Assembly: GCF_900010755.1 (NCBI RefSeq)
Contig: NZ_CZJT01000082.1
Location: 1 to 64,000, forward strand
Length of the DNA stretch: 64,000 nucleotides
DNA from: Paeniglutamicibacter antarcticus
GTDB taxonomy: Bacteria > Actinomycetota > Actinomycetes > Actinomycetales > Micrococcaceae
Reading direction: 5' to 3'
Part shown: positions 16,478 to 24,895 of the stretch, piece after piece
Layout: each line of letters begins with the position of its first letter
Position numbering within the stretch: position 1 is the first letter of the stretch
The notes under the pieces: generated by a model
Databases searched by the model: none
The model's input: the letters and a program-made list of their open reading frames with translations, nothing else
Told to the model about the DNA's origin: nothing
Translations under genes and position numbers: made by a program

Positions 16478-17212
16478 GTGACAAGCAAAGAAAGAAAGCA
16501 ACCAGCCACCGCCCGCGCCTACGAAACCGTGCTGCGCAGCATCGAGGCCGACCTCCGTGCCGAGCGCATCAAGGTGGGAGACCAGTTGCCCGGCGAACGG
16601 ACGCTGGCTGAAGCCCACGGGATTTCCAGGGCCTCGGTGCGCGACGCCATCCGCATCCTCGATGTCATGGGCGTGGTTCGAACCTCCACAGGTTCGGGAC
16701 CGAGCTCGGGGGCAGTGGTGATCTCAGAGCCGGCTCTTGGAATCTCCTCTGCCTTACGCCTCCACGTTGCCTCGCGGCAGCTCTCGGTCGCCGACATCGT
16801 TGAGAGCCGCATCTTGCTGGAAACCTGGGCCGCCGAATCCGCCGAACGGAACACCGATGCGCAGAACCGTGCCTTCGTGCTGCGGGAAACCGCGGCGCTG
16901 CTGCAAGAGATGGATGCACCCGAGCTGAACCGCGAAGAATTCCACGCCCTTGATGCCCGGTTCCACGTGCTGCTTTCATCCCTGGCCGGAAATGCTGTCA
17001 TCGAGGCCATGATGGAGTCCCTGCGCCTGTCCATCAGCGACTATGTCAGCGAATCGGTGACCAGCGACGAGCACTGGGACAAGCTATCGGCAGTATTGCG
17101 GGCCCAGCACCACGGGATCCACGAAGCCGTCAGCAAGGGCGAAGGAAAACGCGCGGCGGAACTGCTGCGCGAACACATTCAATGGTTCTACTCGGAATCC
17201 CAAAGTCAATAA
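16478..17212 (+). CDS. FadR/LldR-type GntR regulator of lactate genes
   Basis: A 244-residue regulator with an N-terminal GntR winged helix (LPGERTLAEAHGISRASVRDAIRILDVMGVV) and a C-terminal all-helical FCD domain (HALDARFHVLL, HHGIHEAVSKGE) that normally binds a carboxylate with a metal. Placed next to lactate genes, it is most likely the lactate-responsive repressor that reads the TGGTCnGACCA sites in 14421-14553. The GTG at 16478 is chosen because it gives the common family length; the open frame upstream runs through the terminator hairpin. Confidence 0.88.
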   Translation: MTSKERKQPATARAYETVLRSIEADLRAERIKVGDQLPGERTLAEAHGISRASVRDAIRILDVMGVVRTSTGSGPSSGAVVISEPALGISSALRLHVASRQLSVADIVESRILLETWAAESAERNTDAQNRAFVLRETAALLQEMDAPELNREEFHALDARFHVLLSSLAGNAVIEAMMESLRLSISDYVSESVTSDEHWDKLSAVLRAQHHGIHEAVSKGEGKRAAELLREHIQWFYSESQSQ

Positions 17213-17244
17213 TCCGGCTTCGAAGATTGGCTCGGCCCAAAAAT

Positions 17245-17294
17245 GCCAGCCAACCCGCGCAGCCATCGTGGGATGTGTGCGCGGGCCGGCTGGC
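17245..17294. terminator. Bidirectional terminator between convergent genes
   Basis: GCCAGCC-AA-CCCGCGCA (17245-17261) pairs with TGCGCGGG-CC-GGCTGGC (17278-17294), leaving one 2x2 internal loop. On the minus strand it is followed by ATTTTTGG, a usable U tract for the gene ending at 17337. Confidence 0.7.
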
Positions 17295-17336
17295 GAACGT
17301 TGAAGTTCCCTTTGCCAAGGGGGTGTGGGTTGCAGG

Positions 17337-18347
17337 TTAGAGCTTGACGACCATTTTGCCGGTGTTCGCGCCGCGCATCAGTTCGATGAAGGCCTCCACC
17401 GAGTTTCCAAGACCTTCGACGATGGTTTCGTCGAAGACGATCTTCCCTTCGCTGAGCCACGCTGACATGTCGGCCATGAATGCCGGCAGATGCTGGGTGT
17501 AGTTGCCAACGGTGAACCCCCTCAGGTTCAGGCCGCGGGTCACCATGTTGCTCATGTTGTTGGGGCCGGAGGCCGGCTCGGTGGCGTTGTAAGCGGAAAT
17601 CGCACCGCACAGCGCGCCGCGGCCGCCGGGATTGAAGGAATCCAACGCGGCTTCCAGGTGGTCGCCACCCACGTTGTCGAAGTACACGTCGATGCCCTCG
17701 GGTGCACTCTGGCGCAATTGTTGGCGCACCGGTGCTTCTTTGTAGTTGAATGCAGCGTCGTAACCGTATTTTTGGGTCAGCAGCTCTACCTTTGCCGCGC
17801 TGCCGGCCGAACCAATGACGCGCTTGGCGCCCTTGAGCTTGGCGATCTGGCCCGCAGCGCTGCCCACGGCGCCCGCGGCACCGGAGATGAATACGGTGTC
17901 ACCCTCCTTGAGTCCCGCAATTTCAAGCAGGCCGACGTAGGCGGTCAGTGCGGTCATGCCCAGGATGCTCAGGTATGCGGAGAGTGGCAGGCCCGGAATC
18001 CGGTCCACATTGCGGAACGCCCCGGCCGGGCCCTGGGCGATGTCGCGCCAGCCAAGCTGATGCAGTACCGGATCGCCGGCTGCGAATCCCTCGGCGCGTG
18101 ACTCGATGACGTGTCCCACCGCGCCGCCTGTCATGACTTCGTTCAGCGCGTAGGGAGCCGCGTAGGACTTGGCATCATTCATGCGCCCACGCATATATGG
18201 GTCAACGGACAGGAACTCGTTGGTCACCCGGATTTCGCCATCGGCCAGTTCCGGAAGTTCAACGTCCACGGTGGCGAAGTTATCGGGCGTTGGCCAGCCC
18301 GTCGGGCGGCTGGCAAGGTGGATCTGGGTGCTGGCAAGCGTTGACAT
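17337..18347 (-). CDS. NADP-dependent alkenal/one oxidoreductase, zinc-free MDR family
   Basis: A 336-residue medium-chain dehydrogenase/reductase of the leukotriene B4 dehydrogenase/CurA/YfmJ type. Markers: PYMRGRMNDAKSY near the start, then the NADPH-binding GAAGAVGSAAGQIAKLKGAKRVIGSAGS and DVYFDNVGG. Zinc-ligand cysteines are absent. These enzymes reduce reactive alpha,beta-unsaturated carbonyls or quinones. The ATG at 18347 (MSTLAS) has AAAGGA ten bases upstream; an open frame to 18434 overlaps the next gene. It lies 70 bases after the DUF1304 gene, likely one operon facing a TetR gene. Confidence 0.88.
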   Translation of the reverse strand: MSTLASTQIHLASRPTGWPTPDNFATVDVELPELADGEIRVTNEFLSVDPYMRGRMNDAKSYAAPYALNEVMTGGAVGHVIESRAEGFAAGDPVLHQLGWRDIAQGPAGAFRNVDRIPGLPLSAYLSILGMTALTAYVGLLEIAGLKEGDTVFISGAAGAVGSAAGQIAKLKGAKRVIGSAGSAAKVELLTQKYGYDAAFNYKEAPVRQQLRQSAPEGIDVYFDNVGGDHLEAALDSFNPGGRGALCGAISAYNATEPASGPNNMSNMVTRGLNLRGFTVGNYTQHLPAFMADMSAWLSEGKIVFDETIVEGLGNSVEAFIELMRGANTGKMVVKL

Positions 18348-18417
18348 GAAGTAAGAATCCTTTGCGATGGAACTGTTGAATTGAATCTCAGGGGAATCGG
18401 GTCTGGTGGGTCGAGAA

Positions 18418-18807
18418 CTAGCCGGTGAAGGCAAATAGGCCGAAAATAACGGCGAGGGCCGGGGCTGCCAGCTGGATCATGGCGGCGCGTGCCAGCTTGG
18501 GGGAGGAGAAGAGCAGGACCAGCCCCGCGGCAACCATCGAACCAGTTCCGGCGAAGAGCAACGTGGCACCCGCGGTGGTGTTTCCAGCAAGCGCCAGGGC
18601 CATGCCGATCACCGTGATGATAGCCAGGAAAAGGTTGTAGAAACCCTGGTTGAAGGCCATGGCTTTGGTGGCGGCGGCTTCGGCATCGGTCTTGACACCG
18701 AAGGCCTTGCGCGTCGAGGGATGATCCCAACGCAGGGATTCGAGCACAAAGATGTACACGTGGATGACAGCGGCAAGGCCGGCAAAGAGCAGGGTGGTCA
18801 GTAGCAT
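18418..18807 (-). CDS. DUF1304 family membrane protein
   Basis: A 129-residue protein with four hydrophobic helices, matching DUF1304 (HVYIFVLESLRWDHPSTRKAFG and NQGFYNLFLA are family markers). Function is unknown; relatives often sit beside TetR regulators and oxidoreductases, as here. The ATG at 18807 with AAGGGGCCC upstream is preferred over the longer reading from 18858, which would begin inside the operator region. It is divergent from the TetR gene across the palindrome at 18841-18882. Confidence 0.82.
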   Translation of the reverse strand: MLLTTLLFAGLAAVIHVYIFVLESLRWDHPSTRKAFGVKTDAEAAATKAMAFNQGFYNLFLAIITVIGMALALAGNTTAGATLLFAGTGSMVAAGLVLLFSSPKLARAAMIQLAAPALAVIFGLFAFTG

Positions 18808-18840
18808 CCGTGGGCCCCTTCGGGGATTGAAAGAATGATT

Positions 18841-18882
18841 GTGTAACGCTCGTTCCAATATATACTGGAATGACCGTTACAC
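18841..18882. promoter_or_regulatory. 42-bp near-perfect palindrome, TetR operator
   Basis: GTGTAACG (18841-18848) is mirrored by CGTTACAC (18875-18882), and inside them CGTTCCA/TGGAATG surround TATATA; 34 or more of 42 positions are symmetric. It sits between the divergent DUF1304 and TetR genes and so should be the binding site through which the TetR protein controls both. Confidence 0.78.
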
Positions 18883-18903
18883 AAAGCAGGGGAATCGTAT
18901 CTC

Positions 18904-19494
18904 ATGGCAAGAATGCAAGAGTTTGATACAGCACGCGCTCTCGCGGATGCCCGCCAAGTCTTTTGGGACAAGGGATTTGAAGCCGCCTCGATCACCGATC
19001 TTGAGGCAGCGACGGGTCTGAGCCGTTCAAGTATCTACAACGGGTTCGGGTCCAAGCGAGGCCTCTTCGGTGCGGTGATCCAGGACTACATGGATATCGT
19101 CCTGCGGCCGCGCTTGGCCATCCTGCACCAGCCAGCCCAGCAGAACGGCGGCATTGGGCCATACCTGCAGTCACTGGCCGCCGCCCTGGCCCGGAGTGCC
19201 GGGCAGGAAAGCAACCGTGGCTGCCTGCTGTTGAATACCACCGCTGGCATTGCAGGAAACGACGAAACGCTCAGGGCGCTGATTGACGAGTACCAAATTG
19301 AACTGCGCAACGGTGTCGCCCAGGCATTGCGGGTCGCCGATGAATCCTTGACCGAAGCGAAGATCATGGCCCGGGCGCGCATCATCGCAGGCTTGGCCAT
19401 GAGCGCGTTGTTGATTTCGCGGCTAAACCTTTCGGAGGCACTGTCCACCCTTGAAGCGGCCGGGCAGCAAGTCAACGAATGGGCCGCAGCCTAA
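18904..19494 (+). CDS. TetR family transcriptional regulator
   Basis: A 196-residue regulator. The N-terminal helix-turn-helix is DARQVFWDKGFEAASITDLEAATGLSRSSIYNGFGSKRGLF, typical of TetR_N with the recognition helix SRSSIYNGFGSK; the remainder is helical and ligand-specific, containing a Cys (NRGCLLLNT) as in the AcuR/YxaF-like subgroup, where this Cys position can be redox or thiol sensitive. AGGGGAATC precedes the ATG. It is divergent from DUF1304 and the MDR oxidoreductase, which suggests it responds to an electrophile or quinone; that last step is inference. Confidence 0.88.
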   Translation: MARMQEFDTARALADARQVFWDKGFEAASITDLEAATGLSRSSIYNGFGSKRGLFGAVIQDYMDIVLRPRLAILHQPAQQNGGIGPYLQSLAAALARSAGQESNRGCLLLNTTAGIAGNDETLRALIDEYQIELRNGVAQALRVADESLTEAKIMARARIIAGLAMSALLISRLNLSEALSTLEAAGQQVNEWAAA

Positions 19495-19603
19495 CTTCAT
19501 CGCACCCATGCCACCGCGGGCATGTCCACGCGCATTGCCGCGGCGACTGGATATGACTTGCCTGCATTGGGTAGCTGCCCCGACTTGGGCATAGCCTGTG
19601 AGA

Positions 19604-20842
19604 ATGTCCAACCCCCAAGCACAGACTTCCAACGGAAGCACCACCAACACGAAGCCGCTGCCCAAGGGCTTTATGGTGCTCTCGCTGCTTGCCGTGGTCT
19701 TGGTGGGCTTGAACCTCCGGGCGGGCATCACCAGTGCTTCGGCGCTTTATCACGACCTTCAGCAGTTCCTTGGCTACGGACCGTTGGTGGCTTCGTTGCT
19801 CCCTTCCATCCCCACCCTGGTCTTCGCTGCTGCCGGCATGAGCACCGCGTGGGTCGCCAGGCGACTGGGACTGGGCGGAACCATCATGCTCGCCCTGTGT
19901 GTCTTGGGTTCCGGGCTGGCCCTCCGCGGTCTTCCCACTACGTGGGCGCTGCTGGCCGGGACCGTCGCGGCCATGTGCGGCATCGCGTTGTGCAACGTGG
20001 CGATGCCGTCCTTCATTCGTGAAAACTTTGCCGAAAAGACCTCGATGATGACCGGGGTTTACACCATCACCATGTCCATCGGCGCCACTGCAGCATCGTC
20101 CCTCAGCGTGCCGCTGGCGGCTGCCGCGGGATCACCGGCGCTGGGCCTGGCCGCCTGGAGCGTTCTCGCCTTTGCCGGTGCCCTGGCCTTCGTTCCGTTT
20201 CTGCTGATGGCGCGCAACGGAAGCGAAGCGGCCGCCTCCGGCCCGCGATCGAGCATTCTTGGCCTGCTGCGCAGCAAACGCGGCTTGGTGATTACCGGGC
20301 TGTTTACCGTCCAGGGCACCCTGGCCTATGCCATCATGAGCTGGCTGCCGACCATCTTGATCTTCCGGGGGATGTCAGCGGCGCAGGCCGGCATCATGCT
20401 TGGGCTCCTGCAGATCATGACGATTCCCGCGACGATGCTGGTGCTGTGGATGGTGAACAAGCTCAACAAATTGCGCTCAGCCATGATCGCGTGTTCCGTT
20501 GCCGCGGGCATCGGCGTGACCGGCCTGCTCCTGTTGCCGCTGGACCTCGTGTGGATCAGCGCGATCGCCCTTGGTTTCGGCTTTGCCATTTTCCCGCTGG
20601 TGCTGCTCGTCATCTCACACAGCGGTGAAACAGCCGAGGAAACCACCGCCATGAGCACGCTGGCGCAGTCAATCGGCTACCTGGTGGCCACCAGTGGCCC
20701 GTTCGGCATGGGGTTGCTCTTTGCACTGACGGGAGCCTGGACCGTTCCGTTGGTCCTGCTGCTGGGTGTGGTGGTGCTCCAGCTGGTGCTGGGCATTGCG
20801 GCGAGCGCCTACCGCCGGCCCGCATTGCGGCGCGTGCAATAG
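19604..20842 (+). CDS. CynX/NimT-type MFS transporter
   Basis: A 412-residue, 12-helix major facilitator. The start of the first helix pair, VLVGLNLRAGITSASALYHDLQQFLGY, is the signature of the CynX/NimT (cyanate/nitroimidazole) subfamily, which exports or imports small anions and drugs. There is no good ribosome site before either the ATG at 19604 or the GTG at 19598. The gene stands alone between the TetR gene and a very strong palindromic hairpin. Substrate cannot be predicted. Confidence 0.85.
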   Translation: MSNPQAQTSNGSTTNTKPLPKGFMVLSLLAVVLVGLNLRAGITSASALYHDLQQFLGYGPLVASLLPSIPTLVFAAAGMSTAWVARRLGLGGTIMLALCVLGSGLALRGLPTTWALLAGTVAAMCGIALCNVAMPSFIRENFAEKTSMMTGVYTITMSIGATAASSLSVPLAAAAGSPALGLAAWSVLAFAGALAFVPFLLMARNGSEAAASGPRSSILGLLRSKRGLVITGLFTVQGTLAYAIMSWLPTILIFRGMSAAQAGIMLGLLQIMTIPATMLVLWMVNKLNKLRSAMIACSVAAGIGVTGLLLLPLDLVWISAIALGFGFAIFPLVLLVISHSGETAEETTAMSTLAQSIGYLVATSGPFGMGLLFALTGAWTVPLVLLLGVVVLQLVLGIAASAYRRPALRRVQ

Positions 20843-20875
20843 GTTTCCGCCCAGAAACCGGGCAGTGGGCCAGAA

Positions 20876-20930
20876 AAGCAATGCAGCGGGGTGCCAAGAC
20901 CAATGGTCTTGGCACCCCGCTGCATTGCTT
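20876..20930. terminator. Perfect 26-bp stem hairpin between convergent genes
   Basis: The arms 20876-20901 and 20905-20930 are perfectly complementary over 26 bp with a loop of only AAT. It lies 34 bases after the MFS stop and 22 bases before the end of the LysP-type gene, so it should terminate both. No T run follows on either strand. Confidence 0.75.
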
Positions 20931-20951
20931 CCAGGGGTGGATCCAGGCCGG

Positions 20952-22484
20952 CTAGCCGACCTTGGAGACGGTTTCCTCTTCGATATCCTGTGGGCCGGAG
21001 AGGTCCATCTCAAGCAGCGGTACGACGCGGGACTTGGTGACTCGGCGGTGGATGATCCACAGCCCCAGGAAGATCGGGATGCCGATGTATGAGGAGAGCA
21101 CCTCCATGCCGCGGCCGGCCAATACTGCCTCATAGTTCTGTCCGGCAATCACCACGATCAGCACCGCGAAGGCCAGCAAAGGGCCGACGGGGAAGAACGA
21201 CGCCTTGTAGGGCAGGTCGCTGACCTTGTTGCCCTGCGCCAGGAAGCCGCGCCTGAACCGGTAGTGCGACAGGGCAATGCCTGCCCAGACGATGAACCCG
21301 CACAGGCCCGAGACGTTTAACAGCCAGGCATACGCAGCACCCTGGCCGACGATGGCACTGAGGAACCCGAAGAGCCCCACGGCCGAGGTGGCCAGCAGCG
21401 CGTTGATGGGCACGCCACGCGAGTTGGTGCGGCCAAAGGCCTTGGGAGCCTTGCCGTCATGGGCCATCGCGTAAAGCATGCGCGTTGAGGCATATAGGCC
21501 GGAGTTGCCTGCGGAAAGGATGGCCGTCAGGATCACGGCGTTCATCAAGGCCGCCGCAAAGGCGATGCCCGCGCGTTCAAAGACCAGGGTGAAGGGTGAT
21601 GTCGCGATGTCGGCTTCGCCGGAGGCCAGCAGGCTCGGGTCGGTGAACGGGATCAGGCAGCCGATCACGAAGATGGCACCGATGTAGAAGATCATGATGC
21701 GCCAGAAGACCGAGCGGATGGCCTTGGGAACTTCCTTGCGCGGGTTCTTGGCCTCGCCCGCGGCAACACCCACCAGCTCGGTGCCCTGGAAGGAGAACCC
21801 GGCGATCATGAAGACGGAAATGATTGATACCCAGCCGCCGTGGAACACGTCCTCGCGGTTCTGCCAGTTGCTCAGGCCCGGGGAGCTGTCCCCGAGGATG
21901 CCGACGATCATCAGGACGCCTGCGACCAGGAAGAGAATGACTGCCACTACCTTGATCAGCGAAAGCCAGAACTCGCTTTCGCCAAAGGCCTTGGCGGAGA
22001 GTGCATTGACGCCCGTGAGCAACACCAGGAACGAGCCGGCCCAGATCCATCCGGGAACCCCGGGGAACCAGAAGTCCATGATGATGCCTGCGGCCACGAG
22101 CTCGGCCGCCACGGTGATGGCCCAGTTGAACCAGTAGTTCCAGCCGATTGCGAACCCGAAGGACGGGGAGACGAATCGAGTGGCGTAGGTCTGGAACGAC
22201 CCGGCCACCGGGATCTTCGCCGACATCTCACCGAGAGACTGCATCAGCAGGAACACCATCAGGCCGACCAGCGCGTAGGCAACGAGCGCGCCGCCGGGAC
22301 CTGCCTGTGAGATCGTGCCGCCGGAGGCGACGAACAGGCCGGTGCCGATGGCACCGCCGATGGCGATCATTTGTAGGTGGCGGCTGCTTAGCCCGCGCTT
22401 GAGTTCGTTTTCTGGTTGACCGGTGCTGCCACCGGTCTCGTTCACGGTTCCACGCTGAACCGGTGATTCGTTTTTAACTGCCAT
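20952..22484 (-). CDS. lysP: Lysine-type amino acid permease (LysP-like, APC superfamily)
   Basis: A 12-helix amino acid/proton symporter, about 510 aa. It aligns along its length with E. coli LysP: SSRHLQMIAIGGAIGTGLFVASG, AGPGGALVAYALVGLMV, PGWIWAGSF, IAGFSFQGTELVGVAAGEA, VFWRIMIFYIGAIFVIGCLIPFTDPSLL and NAVILTAILSAGNSGLYASTRMLY are near matches. In E. coli this protein imports lysine. The start is uncertain: ATG codons at 22484, 22499 and 22508 are in frame and none has a strong ribosome site. It is a single-gene unit convergent with the MFS gene. Confidence 0.88.
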   Translation of the reverse strand: MAVKNESPVQRGTVNETGGSTGQPENELKRGLSSRHLQMIAIGGAIGTGLFVASGGTISQAGPGGALVAYALVGLMVFLLMQSLGEMSAKIPVAGSFQTYATRFVSPSFGFAIGWNYWFNWAITVAAELVAAGIIMDFWFPGVPGWIWAGSFLVLLTGVNALSAKAFGESEFWLSLIKVVAVILFLVAGVLMIVGILGDSSPGLSNWQNREDVFHGGWVSIISVFMIAGFSFQGTELVGVAAGEAKNPRKEVPKAIRSVFWRIMIFYIGAIFVIGCLIPFTDPSLLASGEADIATSPFTLVFERAGIAFAAALMNAVILTAILSAGNSGLYASTRMLYAMAHDGKAPKAFGRTNSRGVPINALLATSAVGLFGFLSAIVGQGAAYAWLLNVSGLCGFIVWAGIALSHYRFRRGFLAQGNKVSDLPYKASFFPVGPLLAFAVLIVVIAGQNYEAVLAGRGMEVLSSYIGIPIFLGLWIIHRRVTKSRVVPLLEMDLSGPQDIEEETVSKVG

Positions 22485-22508
22485 GGAAATTCTGCTCATG
22501 GGAGTCAT

Positions 22509-23085
22509 GCAACACCACCGAAGGCAATTGAAGCGACTTTGCTCACAGGCTTGCCGTGTGATGGGGCCATTGCGTGGGGTGTGTTGGCCTTCTCACAGTG
22601 CGCACTTCCCTGCAATGGTGCGGTTTTTTGCGGGGAAACTTGGGGTGGTGGACTATACAGAGCGTCACGCGCGGTTGCCAATTCGAAAGCGTGAGCCACA
22701 GATGATCGATTGGATAACCTTGCCCTCGTCCGTCCTGAGGCACAGTATTGCTGATGCATTGCTAGCTTCCCGGCGGTGGTCTATCTGGATCATGACCATG
22801 CCAAAGTCATTGATTTGGGCCTGCTGGGCCCGGAAATGTCGGTTCGATTTACCGTCTGATTGCTCCGATTCAACGAAACGACACTAACTATTATGACGGT
22901 CGTTCGTCACAAAATAGGAATCGATCCAGCTCTGGGGCGCTGCAACGGAGCACCTGCGCGAGGGACCCGGGGTCCTATGTGTTATGAGGGCTGGCAGCCC
23001 TGTGTGCCCCCGAAACAGCCCAGATGCGACGAAGGGTCCACCTGCCGCAATGGCAGATGGCCCCCCTCGGACGACGCTGTCTGGC
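22509..23085. other. Non-coding stretch
   Basis: No convincing gene. The sequence is less G+C-rich than the surrounding genes, with one run of six T at about 22624. It must hold the LysP gene promoter. A short imperfect hairpin at 23039-23061 (CCACCTGCC and GGCAGATGG) lies just beyond the OsmC gene stop and may serve as its terminator. Confidence 0.45.
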
Positions 23086-23631
23086 TCAGCCGGTGATGAA
23101 CAGTTCGACCGTGATCGGCGTCGGGTTTGCGATGATGTCGAAGACCGGGCAGTGGGCGTCGACAGCTGCCTGCAACTCCTCGTAGCGTTCGCGGGTCTCT
23201 GGACCCGAGACCTCCACCTTGAGGCGTATTCCAGCGAAGCCCGGACGGATCGTCTCATCGATGCCGAAGAGCCCGCGTACATCCAGGTCTCCTTCCGCCT
23301 TGATCTCCAGTGAGTCGATCTTCAGACCCAGCTGGTGTGCATACAGGCGGTACACGACGACCTGGCACGAAATCAGGGCACCCAGTGCGTATTCGACGGG
23401 GCTCGCCGCTGCATCGTCACCAGCCAGTCCGACCGGTTCGTCGACCAGGAAACTGTGCTTGCCAGCGGTGATTTCGGTGGCGACGGAACCAACAGCGCTG
23501 CCGGACGTCTTGAACGTGAGCGAGGCACTGGCGGTGTTCGTCGCGATGCGCTCGGCCCAAGCGTTTCCGGCAGCGTTGAGCTTCTCGGCGCGCAGGATCT
23601 CAGGTGTGGTTTCGAGCAGGGTTTCAGACAT
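23086..23631 (-). CDS. OsmC-family peroxide-detoxifying protein
   Basis: A 181-residue OsmC/Ohr-like protein. The two redox cysteines that react with organic hydroperoxides are present: Cys89 in LGALISCQVVV and Cys161 in DAHCPVFD. The acidic VEYALGAL helix before the first Cys is also typical. It is longer than classic Ohr (about 140 aa) because of an N-terminal extension, as seen in the YhfA/OsmC subgroup of actinobacteria. It stands alone, with no obvious OhrR partner beside it, though a MarR regulator is encoded at 24896. Confidence 0.85.
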   Translation of the reverse strand: MSETLLETTPEILRAEKLNAAGNAWAERIATNTASASLTFKTSGSAVGSVATEITAGKHSFLVDEPVGLAGDDAAASPVEYALGALISCQVVVYRLYAHQLGLKIDSLEIKAEGDLDVRGLFGIDETIRPGFAGIRLKVEVSGPETRERYEELQAAVDAHCPVFDIIANPTPITVELFITG

Positions 23632-23961
23632 GGGAAATGAATCCTTCCGTGGTGGCGCGTGCCAATCACGTCGCCATACTTACGCCGATCCGGTTGGACA
23701 GCGTCGAATCTTCACCTGGAGCACCCCGCTATGACGAAGGGGGTTGCCGTCCAACCGACCAGGGTCGTGAATGGTTGGAACTCGTGATTCTGCTGATGAG
23801 TCTGCCGGATCGGTTGGGTTCGAGGCAAGGGGGATACTTCACGAAACGTCATGAGGGCGGCACGGCCCCACGGGAAGAGACCAAGCAACCCGCGACGGGT
23901 GTCCGGTTCTGGGCCTTGCAGCCCCGGTAGGACCTTGCGCAAGTTCAAACAGGAACGCAAA

Positions 23962-23998
23962 ATGGCGGCCGGCCAAGGAACCCTTGGCCGGCCGCCAT
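23962..23998 (-). terminator. 17-bp hairpin downstream of the DUF4190 cassettes
   Basis: The arms 23962-23978 and 23982-23998 form a perfect 17-bp GC-rich stem with a three-base loop; on the minus strand TTTTGCG follows. It should terminate the DUF4190 transcript, including the silent cassettes. Confidence 0.7.
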
Positions 23999-24010
23999 GA
24001 GAGGCACGTG

Positions 24011-24123
24011 CTACGGAACCATGAGTCGGAGTTGTATGCATAAATCGTCAGGGCACTGAGAATCCCGCCAGCGATGATGGTCGCGGCGCTGAGAATGGTG
24101 CCGATCCAGCCGGCCAACTTGCC
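24011..24123 (-). pseudogene. Diverged fourth 3' cassette of the DUF4190 gene
   Basis: On the minus strand, directly after the third 129-bp repeat, the frame reads VGKLAGWIGTILSAATIIAG and on to AYNSDSWFRS. It begins with the same VGK-x-x-GW-x-GTIL motif as the C-terminal end of the DUF4190 protein but then diverges completely. It has no start, and its frame stays open through the downstream hairpin to 23839. It looks like an alternative or ancestral 3' end of the DUF4190 gene displaced by the repeated cassette. Confidence 0.6.
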
Positions 24124-24510
24124 GACGGTACCCCGGCGGTAGTTGGAAACCGTGGGTCAGGCGGCCATGACAAAAAAGAAGGGGATGAGCAATAGCAGCG
24201 GAACCACCGACAAGATCCACAAGATGGTTCCGACCCAACCTGTCACCTTGCCGACGGTACCCCGGCGGTAGTTGGAAACCGTGGGTCAGGCGGCCATGAC
24301 AAAAAAGAAGGGGATGAGCAATAGCAGCGGAACCACCGACAAGATCCACAAGATGGTTCCGACCCAACCTGTCACCTTGCCGACGGTACCCCGGCGGTAG
24401 TTGGAAACCGTGGGTCAGGCGGCCATGACAAAAAAGAAGGGGATGAGCAATAGCAGCGGAACCACCGACAAGATCCACAAGATGGTTCCGACCCAACCTG
24501 TCACCTTGCC
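24124..24510 (-). repeat. Three identical 129-bp tandem repeats of a gene 3' end
   Basis: Units 24124-24252, 24253-24381 and 24382-24510 are identical to the base. The rightmost unit contains the last 32 codons and stop of the DUF4190 gene plus 33 bases of 3' flank; the other two are silent copies of the same end, each with an in-frame stop. The unit length is 43 codons, so the frame is kept across the copies. Perfect identity implies recent amplification or ongoing gene conversion. Confidence 0.9.
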
Positions 24511-24723
24511 GACCGTCGCATCGGAGTTCAGCTGCTCGGATTCCTTCGCCTTGTTAATGGCAATGATGCCTAAAACGATGCCAACCAGAGGAATAAACAG
24601 CGAGAGGATGCCAAGAATCATCGAGGTCTGGGCCAACTGTTGCCCGCGCATTTGAGCTGGTCCCAGTGCGTTGTACATCGGGCCACCTTGGTAGGGCTGT
24701 TGGTGTTCAGGGTACTGCGACAT
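24415..24723 (-). CDS. DUF4190-type small membrane protein
   Basis: A 102-residue membrane protein. A Gln/Pro-rich cytoplasmic head (MSQYPEHQQPYQGGPMYN) is followed by SMILGILSLFIPLVGIVLGIIAINKAKESEQ, the DUF4190 pattern, and a second hydrophobic helix ending in FFFVMAA. Function is unknown; in actinobacteria such proteins are thought to sit in the membrane near septum or envelope factors. The C-terminal 32 codons lie in the first of three identical tandem repeats, so this end has been copied downstream. A GGAGAG ribosome site precedes the ATG. Confidence 0.78.
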   Translation of the reverse strand: MSQYPEHQQPYQGGPMYNALGPAQMRGQQLAQTSMILGILSLFIPLVGIVLGIIAINKAKESEQLNSDATVGKVTGWVGTILWILSVVPLLLLIPFFFVMAA

Positions 24724-24895
24724 CTCTCCTCCAAGGCGGTGGCTGTGGATCTCCGGGACCGAACGGATTGGTCTCCGGTGGAATCGACATTACCCGGGTG
24801 CGGAGCCCGGTTGGTATGCCAATGGATAACGTTTCGGAAGATTTTGCACGTCGGGCATTCGGCCGCTGACTTGTAGACGCGACGGCAAAGGCTGG

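Noticed and set aside
22483..22887. 134-residue plus-strand frame in the gap before OsmC
   Set aside because: Composition does not fit coding sequence, no ribosome site, no similarity that I recognise.
24011..24496. Minus-strand frame of 161 residues with a 43-residue repeat
   Set aside because: It is an alternative frame of the 129-bp tandem repeats (129 is a multiple of three, so any stop-free frame stays open). It has no ribosome site and the true frame is that of the DUF4190 protein.
24124..24510. Possible CRISPR or satellite array
   Set aside because: The 129-bp units are directly adjacent with no spacers and contain the end of a gene, so this is a tandem gene-end duplication.
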